Translations under genes and position numbers: made by a program | Shown: positions 54,066 through 61,335 of the stretch, one piece after another | Layout of the letters: every line of letters begins with the position of its first letter | Numbering within the stretch: position 1 is the first letter of the stretch | From: JBQLZQ01 sp052168355 | GTDB taxonomy: Bacteria > Pseudomonadota > Alphaproteobacteria > DSM-16000 > Inquilinaceae | Length of the DNA: 64,000 bases | Assembly: GCA_052168355.1 (NCBI GenBank) | Contig: JBQLZQ010000089.1 | Location: forward strand, 53,567-117,566 | Direction of reading: 5' to 3' | The notes under the pieces: model-generated | What the model was told of the DNA's origin: nothing | The model's database searches: none | What the model saw: the letters and a program-made list of their open reading frames with translations, nothing else

Positions 54066-55115
54066 TCAAACCGTGCTCTCACAGGCCCGCAAATCCGAGC
54101 GGATGGCTGCTTCCGGCAGATCGATGCCGATGAAGACGATGGTTCCGCCCGCATGGGGCGCCGGGCCGGCGCCGGCGGTCGTCTGTGACGTAAAGACATC
54201 GTGCACGCCATTCAGCAATCGTGGACGATCGTCGCCGGTAAAGCGGACAACGCCCTTGATGCGCAAAAGGTTTTCCGCGTGCCGCAGGATCAGGAAGGAC
54301 AGAACATCGCGGAACCGGTCCGGGTCGAGCGGCTTTCCGATACCGACCGCGAATGTGCGCACCGACGGGCTGTGATCGTGAGGGATATCGGCCGGTCTCT
54401 CGATCGGAGCGACCAGCGGCACGTGAACCCGAGACGGTGGACCCAGCGGGTGCTGCGGATCCATGGCGGCCCTGATCGCAATACGAACATCAGCGACCGG
54501 ATTGATGGCGATAAGCTTTTCTATGACCGCCTTCTGCCGGTCTTCGGAAACCAGATCGGCCTTGCTGAGGACGATCCGATCGGCCACACCGATCTGGCGC
54601 GGCACCTCGGGAAAACGCGCAAGCTGGTCGAGCACGCGATCGGCGGCGCATACGGTGACGGTCTGATCGACAAAGACGGATCGGCGCAGTCTCGGATCAT
54701 GTCCGACGCCGCGAATGATCGCCGCCGGATCGGCCAGCCCGGTGGTTTCGACAATGCAGCGGGCGATGAGAGACGGACCGCTCCGGCGCCGCTCTGCCAG
54801 CGCCACCAACGCCTCGGCCAGATCGTCCTGCACGGCGCAGCAGACACAGCCGTTGGGCAGTGCGACCAGGGTCGACCCGTTGCTCAGGCTTGACGACAAT
54901 ACCGCGCCATCGACGTCGATGGCGCCGAATTCGTTTACGAGTACCGCCGTTTCCGCAGCCTGCGGCGAGCGCAAGAACCCATTCAGACAGGTCGTTTTTC
55001 CGGCGCCGAGGAATCCGGTGAGGATGGTGAGGGGCAAGCGTTGGCCCGAGGTTCCGGCGGCTGGCCGATGGGCTCGATCGATTTCCGGGATGGCGACGCC
55101 CACTTGCTCCCTCAC
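54066..55115 (-). CDS. COG0523 (CobW-family) metal GTPase
   Basis: G3E-family GTPase of 349 residues (GTG start). Walker A is GFLGAGKTT (residues 34-42), the metal-chaperone motif is NGCVCC (C90, C92, C93), and the guanine motif is SKADLV. The carboxyl-terminal CobW_C domain includes HAENLLRIKGVVRF. Family members insert or traffic Zn, Co or Ni. The position between a nickel-type importer and a CooC-like gene, divergent from the latter across 90 bases, suggests nickel handling for the hydrogenase. Metal identity is an inference. Confidence 0.88.
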   Translation of the reverse strand: MREQVGVAIPEIDRAHRPAAGTSGQRLPLTILTGFLGAGKTTCLNGFLRSPQAAETAVLVNEFGAIDVDGAVLSSSLSNGSTLVALPNGCVCCAVQDDLAEALVALAERRRSGPSLIARCIVETTGLADPAAIIRGVGHDPRLRRSVFVDQTVTVCAADRVLDQLARFPEVPRQIGVADRIVLSKADLVSEDRQKAVIEKLIAINPVADVRIAIRAAMDPQHPLGPPSRVHVPLVAPIERPADIPHDHSPSVRTFAVGIGKPLDPDRFRDVLSFLILRHAENLLRIKGVVRFTGDDRPRLLNGVHDVFTSQTTAGAGPAPHAGGTIVFIGIDLPEAAIRSDLRACESTV

Positions 55116-55205
55116 GGGATTATTGTCACTAATGAATGGTAAAGAGAGTTCGGCCGATCCGTCAATGGACGGTCAGGTGGCGGGCATATCCGGCTGGGCA
55201 TAACG

Positions 55206-56045
55206 ATGGGGGAGGCCATGAAGATCGCGACCGTGGGCAAGGGCGGTTCGGGTAAGACGACCATCGCCGGCATGTTGGCGCGGATATTCGCGGAGGGCGG
55301 AAACCAGGTTCTCGCCATCGACGGCGATCCCAACCCCAACCTGGCGCTGACGCTGGGCATGGCGCGCCAGGACGCCGATCGGATCACCTATATCCCGGCC
55401 TCCATCATGAAGCGCGGGGAGGAGGTCGACGGCATCGTCATGATGGAGCCGACCATTTCGAAAGAAGAGATCATGCGGCTTTATGCATCGCAGGCGGCCG
55501 ACAATGTCGATCTGATCGTCATGGGCAAGCCGTCCCACGGCTCGGCCGGATCCGGTTGCATGTGCGCTTCGCACCGCGCGGTGCGTGGCCTGGTCGCCGA
55601 GTTGACGTCGTTCGGGGACCACACCATTACGGACATGGAGGCCGGGCTTGAGCATCTCAAGCGCGGAACGGCGCGGCATGTCGACATGATGCTGGTCGTC
55701 GCCGAGCCCTACTACCGGTCGCTCGAGGCGGCGATGCGCACGTGCGAGCTTGCTGAGGAGCTGGCCGTTCCGTTCGTTCGCGTCGTCGCCAACAAGGTTC
55801 GTTCCGACGATGACCTTGCCGCGATCACGGCGTTCTGCGACCAGCATGGCATGGAGATGATCGGTGTCGTGCCCTACGACGACGCGATGATGGATGCGGA
55901 GCGGGAAGAAAAATCGCCTTACGATTATGCCTCTGGATCCCAAGGCGTTGAGGCGATCCGTCAAGTCGCGGCTCGAATCGAAGACTTGGCCAATTCGTTG
56001 CAGGGTCCGCCGAGGAGTGGCGGGTCTGCGGGTGTCCATGCGTGA
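55206..56045 (+). CDS. CooC-like nickel-insertion ATPase
   Basis: MinD-type P-loop ATPase of 279 residues. The deviant Walker A is GKGGSGKTT, switch region IDGDPNPNLALTLGMA, and a CxC pair (C118, C120 in GSGCMCASHRAVRG) matches the dimer-interface metal site known in CooC. CooC inserts nickel into carbon monoxide dehydrogenase, but no such dehydrogenase is in view; the client here is probably the hydrogenase. GGGGGAGG just before an internal ATG at 55218 may mean the true start is MKIATVG there. The MerR gene follows at 29 bases. Confidence 0.87.
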   Translation: MGEAMKIATVGKGGSGKTTIAGMLARIFAEGGNQVLAIDGDPNPNLALTLGMARQDADRITYIPASIMKRGEEVDGIVMMEPTISKEEIMRLYASQAADNVDLIVMGKPSHGSAGSGCMCASHRAVRGLVAELTSFGDHTITDMEAGLEHLKRGTARHVDMMLVVAEPYYRSLEAAMRTCELAEELAVPFVRVVANKVRSDDDLAAITAFCDQHGMEMIGVVPYDDAMMDAEREEKSPYDYASGSQGVEAIRQVAARIEDLANSLQGPPRSGGSAGVHA

Positions 56046-56074
56046 CGGTTGACGATGCCGCCTAGCTGAGCGCG

Positions 56075-56494
56075 GTGCCCATGCTGATCGGTGAACTGGC
56101 GAAGGCGCTGGATGTCACGCCAAAGACGCTGCGCCACTATGAGAAGATCGGGCTGATCCCGACAGCCGTGCGTTCGTCGAACGGCTATCGAACCTACTCC
56201 GATGACGCGGTCCGGCGTGCGCGTCTGGTCGTCGGTCTTCGCAAGCTGAACCTTTCGGTGGGCTCCGTTCAAGCGCTGCTGGACCGCGGCGCCGACGGGC
56301 GCGGCCTGCGTCAGCGCCTGATGGGCCGGTTGGACGAGCAGATCCAGGACTACGAATTGCGGGTCGCGATCCTGCAAGGTCAGCGGGACGATTTGCAGGC
56401 GCGCTACGACGCGCTGCTGTCCACCCCCGCGTCTCATCCAGGAACCTGTATCTGCGGCGCGCTACTGCAGCCCTGCTCGTGTGAGCCACCGTAA
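56075..56494 (+). CDS. MerR-family regulator with CxC...CxC tail
   Basis: Regulator of 139 residues (GTG 56075, or ATG 56081). The DNA-binding domain (LIGELAKALDVTPKTLRHYE, KIGLIPTAVRSSNGYRTYSD) is followed by a dimer helix and a carboxyl tail GTCICGALLQPCSCEPP with C125, C127, C134 and C136. That resembles the metal-binding loops of CueR/ZntR-type sensors but with two CxC pairs. The promoter just downstream, before the hydrogenase small subunit, has the MerR layout, so metal- or cofactor-responsive activation of the operon is likely. Ligand unknown. Confidence 0.85.
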   Translation: MPMLIGELAKALDVTPKTLRHYEKIGLIPTAVRSSNGYRTYSDDAVRRARLVVGLRKLNLSVGSVQALLDRGADGRGLRQRLMGRLDEQIQDYELRVAILQGQRDDLQARYDALLSTPASHPGTCICGALLQPCSCEPP

Positions 56495-56514
56495 CGTCGG
56501 GCGTCGGAGATCGC

Positions 56515-56545
56515 TTGACCTTGCCCCAGGGGCAACCCGTTAACG
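56515..56545 (+). promoter_or_regulatory. MerR-type promoter of the hydrogenase operon
   Basis: TTGACC (-35, 56515-56520) and TTAACG (-10, 56540-56545) are separated by 19 bases. The spacer holds a perfect 7-bp-arm dyad TTGCCCC-A-GGGGCAA (56521-56535). A long spacer with a centred dyad is the signature of promoters activated by MerR proteins. It lies 31 bases before the small-subunit start and 20 after the MerR stop. Confidence 0.8.
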
Positions 56546-56576
56546 TCATCGTCCGATCAAGAAAGGCTGGCACCCT

Positions 56577-57860
56577 ATGGCGATCGAAGATGCGATCCGG
56601 ACTGGGGACGGTCCTGCGGAAAAGCGGTATATGCCGCGGTTCGCCCTCGACGAAGGCCCGATAGCGGAGGTCCATGCCTTCTGGCTGGCGGGCATGAGTT
56701 GCGACGGCTGCTCCATCGCCACGGTCGGCGCTCAAAATCCCCGGGTCGAGCAGCTTGTGACCGGATCGATCCCGGGGTTGCCGAAAGTCGTGCTGCACCA
56801 TCCCGTGCTTTCGGTAACCGCCGGCAAGGAGTTCATGAAGGCGCATCATCTGGCCAAGGCCGGAAAACTCGGCGCCCCTTATGTCGTCCTGTACGAGGGA
56901 TCGGTGGCCGATGAGCGCGTGGCGGAAGCGTTCGGCGGCTATTGGTCGGCCATGGGCGTCGAAGAGAGGGAAGATGGATCCGTTCAGCCGATTCCGACGG
57001 CGCGCTGGCTAGCCGAGCTTGCGCCCGGGGCGGCGGCTGTGATCGCTGTCGGCACATGCGCCACGTGGGGTGGCGTTCCGGCGGCCGCCGGCAACGTCAC
57101 CAACGCCATGTCGGTGATGGATTTTCTCGGGAAGGACTATCTCAGCGCCCTCGGTTTGCCGCCGATCAATGTCCCGGGCTGCGCGCCGGTGGGCGACAAT
57201 GTCACAGAGACCATCGCTTCGGTCCTGATGTTCCTCTCCGGTGTCGGACCGCTGCCTGAATTCGACGAACTCGGTCGTCCGGCCTGGATGTTCAAATCGA
57301 CCGTTCACCGGGGCTGCGTGCGCGCTGGATACTACGAGGAAGGCACGTTTGCCGACGAATACGGCCAGAAGGAATGCTTGGTCGAACTCGGCTGTTGGGG
57401 GCCAATCGTTCAGTGCAACATCGTTTCGCGCGGGGCCATCGGTCACAATGGCGGTTGCATGAATACCGGAGGCATCTGCATCGGTTGCACAATGCCCGGT
57501 TTTCCGGACGCGTTTGCGCCCTTCTACAAAAAGCCGCCGGGCACGATGATTTCGTCGACGGTTAGTCGCGGAACGGGGTCCTTCGTCTCCTACCTCCGGC
57601 GGTTCACCCAGCGCAGCCGCAATCTGACGCCGCGCTGGACGGAAAGCGGCAAGGTTCCGAGCGGATGGGCGAATGTCGACGGGCGGCCGTCCGCCGCCGA
57701 CCGGACGGTGAGTTTTTTCTACGAACGGCTCAAGCGGATGGGGACGGAATTTTCGCCTGGGTCCGACCGGCAGAAGCAATTGCAGGCATCGGCGCGGCAA
57801 TATATCGATCGCCGCTCGCCGGGCCCCGCCAACCATCCGGAGAAGATCGCCGCCGAATAG
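56577..57860 (+). CDS. [NiFe]-hydrogenase small subunit
   Basis: Electron-transfer subunit of 427 residues. Cluster ligands can be read: proximal C42, C45 (MSCDGCS), C161 (GTCATWGG), C202 (PGCAPVGDN); distal H244, C247, C267, C273; medial C280, C294, C301, C304. This predicts three [4Fe-4S] clusters; the medial cluster has four cysteines instead of the usual three plus proline. There is no twin-arginine signal and no carboxyl-terminal span, so the enzyme faces the cytoplasm. The sequence resembles actinobacterial-type high-affinity enzymes, but the proximal aspartate described there is a cysteine here. The precise subgroup is open. First structural gene of the operon. Confidence 0.95.
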   Translation: MAIEDAIRTGDGPAEKRYMPRFALDEGPIAEVHAFWLAGMSCDGCSIATVGAQNPRVEQLVTGSIPGLPKVVLHHPVLSVTAGKEFMKAHHLAKAGKLGAPYVVLYEGSVADERVAEAFGGYWSAMGVEEREDGSVQPIPTARWLAELAPGAAAVIAVGTCATWGGVPAAAGNVTNAMSVMDFLGKDYLSALGLPPINVPGCAPVGDNVTETIASVLMFLSGVGPLPEFDELGRPAWMFKSTVHRGCVRAGYYEEGTFADEYGQKECLVELGCWGPIVQCNIVSRGAIGHNGGCMNTGGICIGCTMPGFPDAFAPFYKKPPGTMISSTVSRGTGSFVSYLRRFTQRSRNLTPRWTESGKVPSGWANVDGRPSAADRTVSFFYERLKRMGTEFSPGSDRQKQLQASARQYIDRRSPGPANHPEKIAAE

Positions 57861-57880
57861 GCCCGTGGGGGAGTAGGTCG

Positions 57881-58165
57881 ATGTCGTTCTGGGCGCTTGG
57901 GTTTCTGGCCGGTGCGGCGATCGTTGCGATCGTTGCGGTCCTGTTGGTCGGGATCTTGCTACAGGCTCGCCGCATTCGAAAGCTGGCCAGGACAGCGTCC
58001 GACGTCGTGGCGGAAATCGACATCAATACGCGATCGGTCTGGGCGTTGCGCGATACCAACAGGGTGGCGGCGGAAATCCTCGAGGGCGCCAAAGCCATCG
58101 ATGCGAACGCGGCGGCCGTTGTCGATGCCGTCTCGCATACGCATACCTCCCAGGATGTGGCATAG
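57881..58165 (+). CDS. Small single-span membrane protein 1 of hydrogenase operon
   Basis: Protein of 94 residues; GGGGGAG precedes ATG 57881 by seven bases. A hydrophobic helix (residues about 5-27, LGFLAGAAIVAIVAVLLVGI) is followed by a basic patch (QARRIRKLAR, inside-positive) and a helical soluble part rich in Ala/Val/Ile repeats (EILEGAKAIDANAAAVVDAV), a likely coiled coil. No family recognised. It is 20 bases after the small-subunit gene and is the first of five similar proteins that separate the two hydrogenase subunits, so a membrane-anchoring role is likely. Confidence 0.85.
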   Translation: MSFWALGFLAGAAIVAIVAVLLVGILLQARRIRKLARTASDVVAEIDINTRSVWALRDTNRVAAEILEGAKAIDANAAAVVDAVSHTHTSQDVA

Positions 58166-58174
58166 GAGGGCGAT

Positions 58175-58498
58175 GTGAACCTTTTGACCGGAGCCGATCC
58201 GATCGCCAGTTGGTGGATCGCCGTGGCTTTCCTGTTTGTGGTTACCGGCGTCGTGGCGGTGCTGTTACGGGCCATCGTTCGGACGGCAAAGGCGATCGAC
58301 GGCGAGGTGGCGGAGATTTGGGTTCGCGGCCAGCGTGTTGCCAACAATACGATCCATATCGCCAGCCTCTACAAGACAGCCGATTTGGTCGACCGGATCC
58401 TGGGCCGTGCCGAACGGATCGCGAGCCATGCCGCCGCCATCAAGGACCACGCGGAGGACTGTCCCGGTTGCCCATCCTGCATCTGGCGGAATTCGTGA
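58175..58498 (+). CDS. Small single-span membrane protein 2, with CxxCxxC tail
   Basis: Protein of 107 residues (GTG 58175, AGGAGGG upstream). One span (residues about 13-33, WWIAVAFLFVVTGVVAVLLR) and a helical cytoplasmic part (DLVDRILGRAERIASHAAAI) resembling protein 1. It ends DCPGCPSCIWRNS, with C96, C99 and C102 spaced as CxxCxxC, a possible metal or Fe-S site found in none of the other four. Gap to the previous gene is nine bases. Confidence 0.85.
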   Translation: MNLLTGADPIASWWIAVAFLFVVTGVVAVLLRAIVRTAKAIDGEVAEIWVRGQRVANNTIHIASLYKTADLVDRILGRAERIASHAAAIKDHAEDCPGCPSCIWRNS

Positions 58499-58508
58499 GG
58501 GAGCGCCG

Positions 58509-58805
58509 ATGGTGACCTTGCTGACGTTTGTCTCTGCGGTCGGGGCTCTGACGTTTCTGGCTGTCGTCGCCCTCGCCTTGGTCCGGATCGTCGCCGCCCT
58601 GGAGTCGATCGGCGGGCGTGGCGACTCCTATCTGACCAAGCTTCGGTTCGGACTGCGGGCGATCGAGCGGGAAACCGGGCACCTGCCGGCCGCGGCCCCC
58701 ACGGTCAATGCCGGTCTTGCCGCCACCGCCACCGGGCTGATGGCCGTCAACGACACATTGGGCGGCCTGCGCGAAGCGTTGGAAGCGCAGGAGGCCCGGA
58801 CATGA
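58509..58805 (+). CDS. Small single-span membrane protein 3 of hydrogenase operon
   Basis: Protein of 98 residues from ATG 58509 (GAGGGAG five bases upstream; the longer frame is rejected). One span (residues about 4-27, LLTFVSAVGALTFLAVVALA) and a soluble helical region with VNAGLAATATGLMAVNDTLG, which resembles the VDTINGGLSALLEPLAGANG stretch of protein 5, suggesting ancient duplication. No family recognised. Confidence 0.83.
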   Translation: MVTLLTFVSAVGALTFLAVVALALVRIVAALESIGGRGDSYLTKLRFGLRAIERETGHLPAAAPTVNAGLAATATGLMAVNDTLGGLREALEAQEART

Positions 58806-59095
58806 GCGGGCTGGCGCTGACGATCTGGAGCGTCACCGTTCTGATCGTGGCCGTGGCCGTCGTCCCGGTGGCCGTAGCCCTTTTGCGCCGCGCCTTGCGC
58901 GCGGCGCGGGCCATTGAGTCCAATCTGGCGGACATGCTGGACGCCGGCGTCCGGATTGCCGGTCATACCGGGGCTGTTCCCGCGCTTGACGAGACAATTG
59001 CGACGGCGGTGGCAATGAAGCCGGTGGCCCGGTCGATCGAGGAAAGGACCGGCGTGGTGGCCGGGATCCTGTCACGGCGGGCACAGGGGGGCTGA
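58802..59095 (+). CDS. Small single-span membrane protein 4 of hydrogenase operon
   Basis: Protein of 97 residues whose ATG overlaps the previous stop (ATGA), so translation is coupled. One span (residues about 5-28, LTIWSVTVLIVAVAVVPVAV) is followed by an Arg/Ala-rich amphipathic helix (LLRRALRAARAIESNLADML) and a second helical part (ARSIEERTGVVAGILSRR). No family recognised; same topology as its four neighbours. Confidence 0.83.
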   Translation: MSGLALTIWSVTVLIVAVAVVPVAVALLRRALRAARAIESNLADMLDAGVRIAGHTGAVPALDETIATAVAMKPVARSIEERTGVVAGILSRRAQGG

Positions 59096-59097
59096 TC

Positions 59098-59370
59098 ATG
59101 GTCGGATTTCTCGCCGTCGTTTCTCTCGTGCTTGTCGCCGCCATCGTTGCGGCGGTCGCCTATCATCTGATCGGCATCTATCTGGCCCTCAGGCGGGGAG
59201 CGGATCATCTGGAGAAGCTGGCCGGAGGACTGGTTCGGATCCGCGACAATACTGGGGACCTCAACGCCAAGGTCGACACCATCAATGGTGGGCTGTCGGC
59301 GTTACTGGAGCCACTGGCGGGCGCCAATGGCAATCTGGCGGCAATCGTTGACGTCGCCCGACGCAAGTGA
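59098..59370 (+). CDS. Small single-span membrane protein 5 of hydrogenase operon
   Basis: Protein of 90 residues starting two bases after protein 4. One span (residues about 4-28, FLAVVSLVLVAAIVAAVAYH) and a heptad-like soluble part (HLEKLAGGLVRIRDNTGDLN, then AKVDTINGGLSALLEPL), a likely coiled coil. It is followed at 57 bases by the large-subunit gene. Role inferred as for the other four. Confidence 0.84.
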   Translation: MVGFLAVVSLVLVAAIVAAVAYHLIGIYLALRRGADHLEKLAGGLVRIRDNTGDLNAKVDTINGGLSALLEPLAGANGNLAAIVDVARRK

Positions 59371-59427
59371 TGCAATCGTTGGATAAACCGACAACGAAAA
59401 CGGGCGCTTTCAGGGGAAGAGAAACGC

Positions 59428-61308
59428 ATGTGCTTTGAAAATCTGCCCATCGAATTCGACGATCAGGGCAATGCGTATCTCAAGGACGGGGTCAAGAACC
59501 CTTACGGGTATCAAACCCGGACGCTCGAGGAACGGCAGCAGAAACTACGGGACCTTGCGGCCAAGAACGGCCAGTTGACCGATGTCGACTTCGATCCGGT
59601 CACGCGCGTTGCCGGGGCGCTGGCGTTTCACTCGACCGTGGATTTGAAGGCGGGCAAGATCGTCGACACCAATTCCATGGCGACCCTGTTTCGCGGTTAC
59701 GAGGTAATTCTGCGGGGCCGCGATCCGCGGGACGCGGCGTTTATTTCCTCGCGGGCCTGCGGCGTGTGCGGCGGCGTCCATTCCACTGCTTCGGCGTTGT
59801 CTTTGGAAATGGCGCTGGGGATCAAACCGCCGCCGATGGGCATCGTGGTCCGCAATCTGTTGCTGAGTTGTGAGTATCTCTATGACAATCCGCTGCATCT
59901 GTTCGTCCTGTCGGGACCGGATTTTTCCGAATCCCTGGTAAAGCAGACGAACCCGGAGATCTGGGATAAGGCGGTTTCGGCGCCGACGAAGTATGCGGAC
60001 TTGCATGGGTACAAGACGATCGGCGCCATCATGACCGATCTCAACCCGCTGACCGGGAAGCTGTATCTGGAAGCCCTGCAGATGACCCGCGTCGCCCGTG
60101 AGGCGTATGTGCTGCTGGGCGGCAAATACCCCCACCCGGAAACGATCATTCCGGGCGGGGTGACGACCACCATCACGACGACGACGTTCAACGAATTCTA
60201 TCTACGGATTCAGCAATTCTTCGATTACGCCAAGAAATGCGTCGGAATTTGGGATGACGTATTCGACTTCTTTTATGATTGCGATCACAGGTACAAGGAT
60301 TGTGGGCGATTGCCGGCGACCATGATCGATCTGGGCCAATGGGACCACGAGGATTATTACGACGCAACGTACGAAAACTGCAATCATTGGGGTGAACATC
60401 GCTGGTCGACGCCGGGCGTGATTGTCGACGGCAAACTCGTCACCACGCGGTTGACCGATATCAATGTCGGATTGGAAGAATTCGTCGAGCATTCCTACTA
60501 CGAGAATTGGGATGATTATCCCTTCAAAACCGATCCCCTCGGTTACCCGCTCAGCCCCAATCATCCGTGGAACAAGACGACGATCCCGCGGCCCGGGTCG
60601 CAGAATTGGAAGGAGCGGTACTCCTGGTCGACGACACCGACCTGGGATCGCCGGACCTTCGAGGCGGGGGCCTATGCGCGGGTCTATCTGTCGGCGCTGG
60701 CCAACAAGCTTCCATCCAGCGATTATGTGCAGTCGACTGGCAGCAGCTTGAAGCTGAACGTGCCCGCCGGCCAGGACCTGCCGGCCATGGAGCTGGAATG
60801 GCATGTGCCGGACGTGTGGAACGCGTTCGAGCGGAACCGGGCCCGGGCCTACGCGGTCGGCTTCAACCTGATGGTGACGATGGAGAACCTGGTACGGGCC
60901 CTGGATCTGCAGAAGCGGGGCGAGACCAGGGTCGCCGAGCCGTTTGAAATTCCCGTCAAGGGCCATGCGATCGGTGTTGGCTTTTGGGGCGCAGGGCGCG
61001 GTTTCCTGTCCCATCATTGCGAGATCAAGGACGGGCTTCTGGCCAACTATCAGATCGTGACGCCGTCCACGATCAACGCCTGCCCCGCAACGCCGTGGGG
61101 CGAGCCGGGCCCCTACGAACAGGCGGTGCTGAACACACCGGTGATCGAAAGCCGCTACACCGACGATTCCGATTTCCAGGGGATCGACATTCTACGCGCC
61201 ATCCGCTCCTTCGATCCGTGCATGCCCTGCACGACCCACGTCATGGTGGAAGGGTCGGACCGCGTGGTCACCCGCGAGGTGACGACCTGCGCCTGCGGGA
61301 TCGACTGA
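59428..61308 (+). CDS. [NiFe]-hydrogenase large subunit
   Basis: Catalytic subunit of 626 residues carrying the Ni-Fe(CN)2CO centre. The L1 motif is RACGVCGGVHSTAS (C111, C114, H118) and the L2 motif is SFDPCMPCTTH (C598, C601, H604). A 22-residue tail after H604, ending TTCACGID, should be removed by the maturation protease encoded downstream. GGGGAAGAG precedes ATG 59428. The central insert (residues about 265-410, rich in Tyr, Trp and Asp) is typical of long large subunits in aerobic high-affinity groups. Base composition of the middle is less GC-rich than flanking genes. No cytochrome b gene follows. Confidence 0.96.
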   Translation: MCFENLPIEFDDQGNAYLKDGVKNPYGYQTRTLEERQQKLRDLAAKNGQLTDVDFDPVTRVAGALAFHSTVDLKAGKIVDTNSMATLFRGYEVILRGRDPRDAAFISSRACGVCGGVHSTASALSLEMALGIKPPPMGIVVRNLLLSCEYLYDNPLHLFVLSGPDFSESLVKQTNPEIWDKAVSAPTKYADLHGYKTIGAIMTDLNPLTGKLYLEALQMTRVAREAYVLLGGKYPHPETIIPGGVTTTITTTTFNEFYLRIQQFFDYAKKCVGIWDDVFDFFYDCDHRYKDCGRLPATMIDLGQWDHEDYYDATYENCNHWGEHRWSTPGVIVDGKLVTTRLTDINVGLEEFVEHSYYENWDDYPFKTDPLGYPLSPNHPWNKTTIPRPGSQNWKERYSWSTTPTWDRRTFEAGAYARVYLSALANKLPSSDYVQSTGSSLKLNVPAGQDLPAMELEWHVPDVWNAFERNRARAYAVGFNLMVTMENLVRALDLQKRGETRVAEPFEIPVKGHAIGVGFWGAGRGFLSHHCEIKDGLLANYQIVTPSTINACPATPWGEPGPYEQAVLNTPVIESRYTDDSDFQGIDILRAIRSFDPCMPCTTHVMVEGSDRVVTREVTTCACGID

Positions 61309-61335
61309 CTGGAGCGAAGGGTTTCAAATCGGGCC

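Noticed and set aside
57665..57880. Upstream extension of the first small membrane protein into the small-subunit gene
   Set aside because: ATG 57881 has a good ribosome site and begins the hydrophobic helix; the extension overlaps hydrogenase coding sequence.
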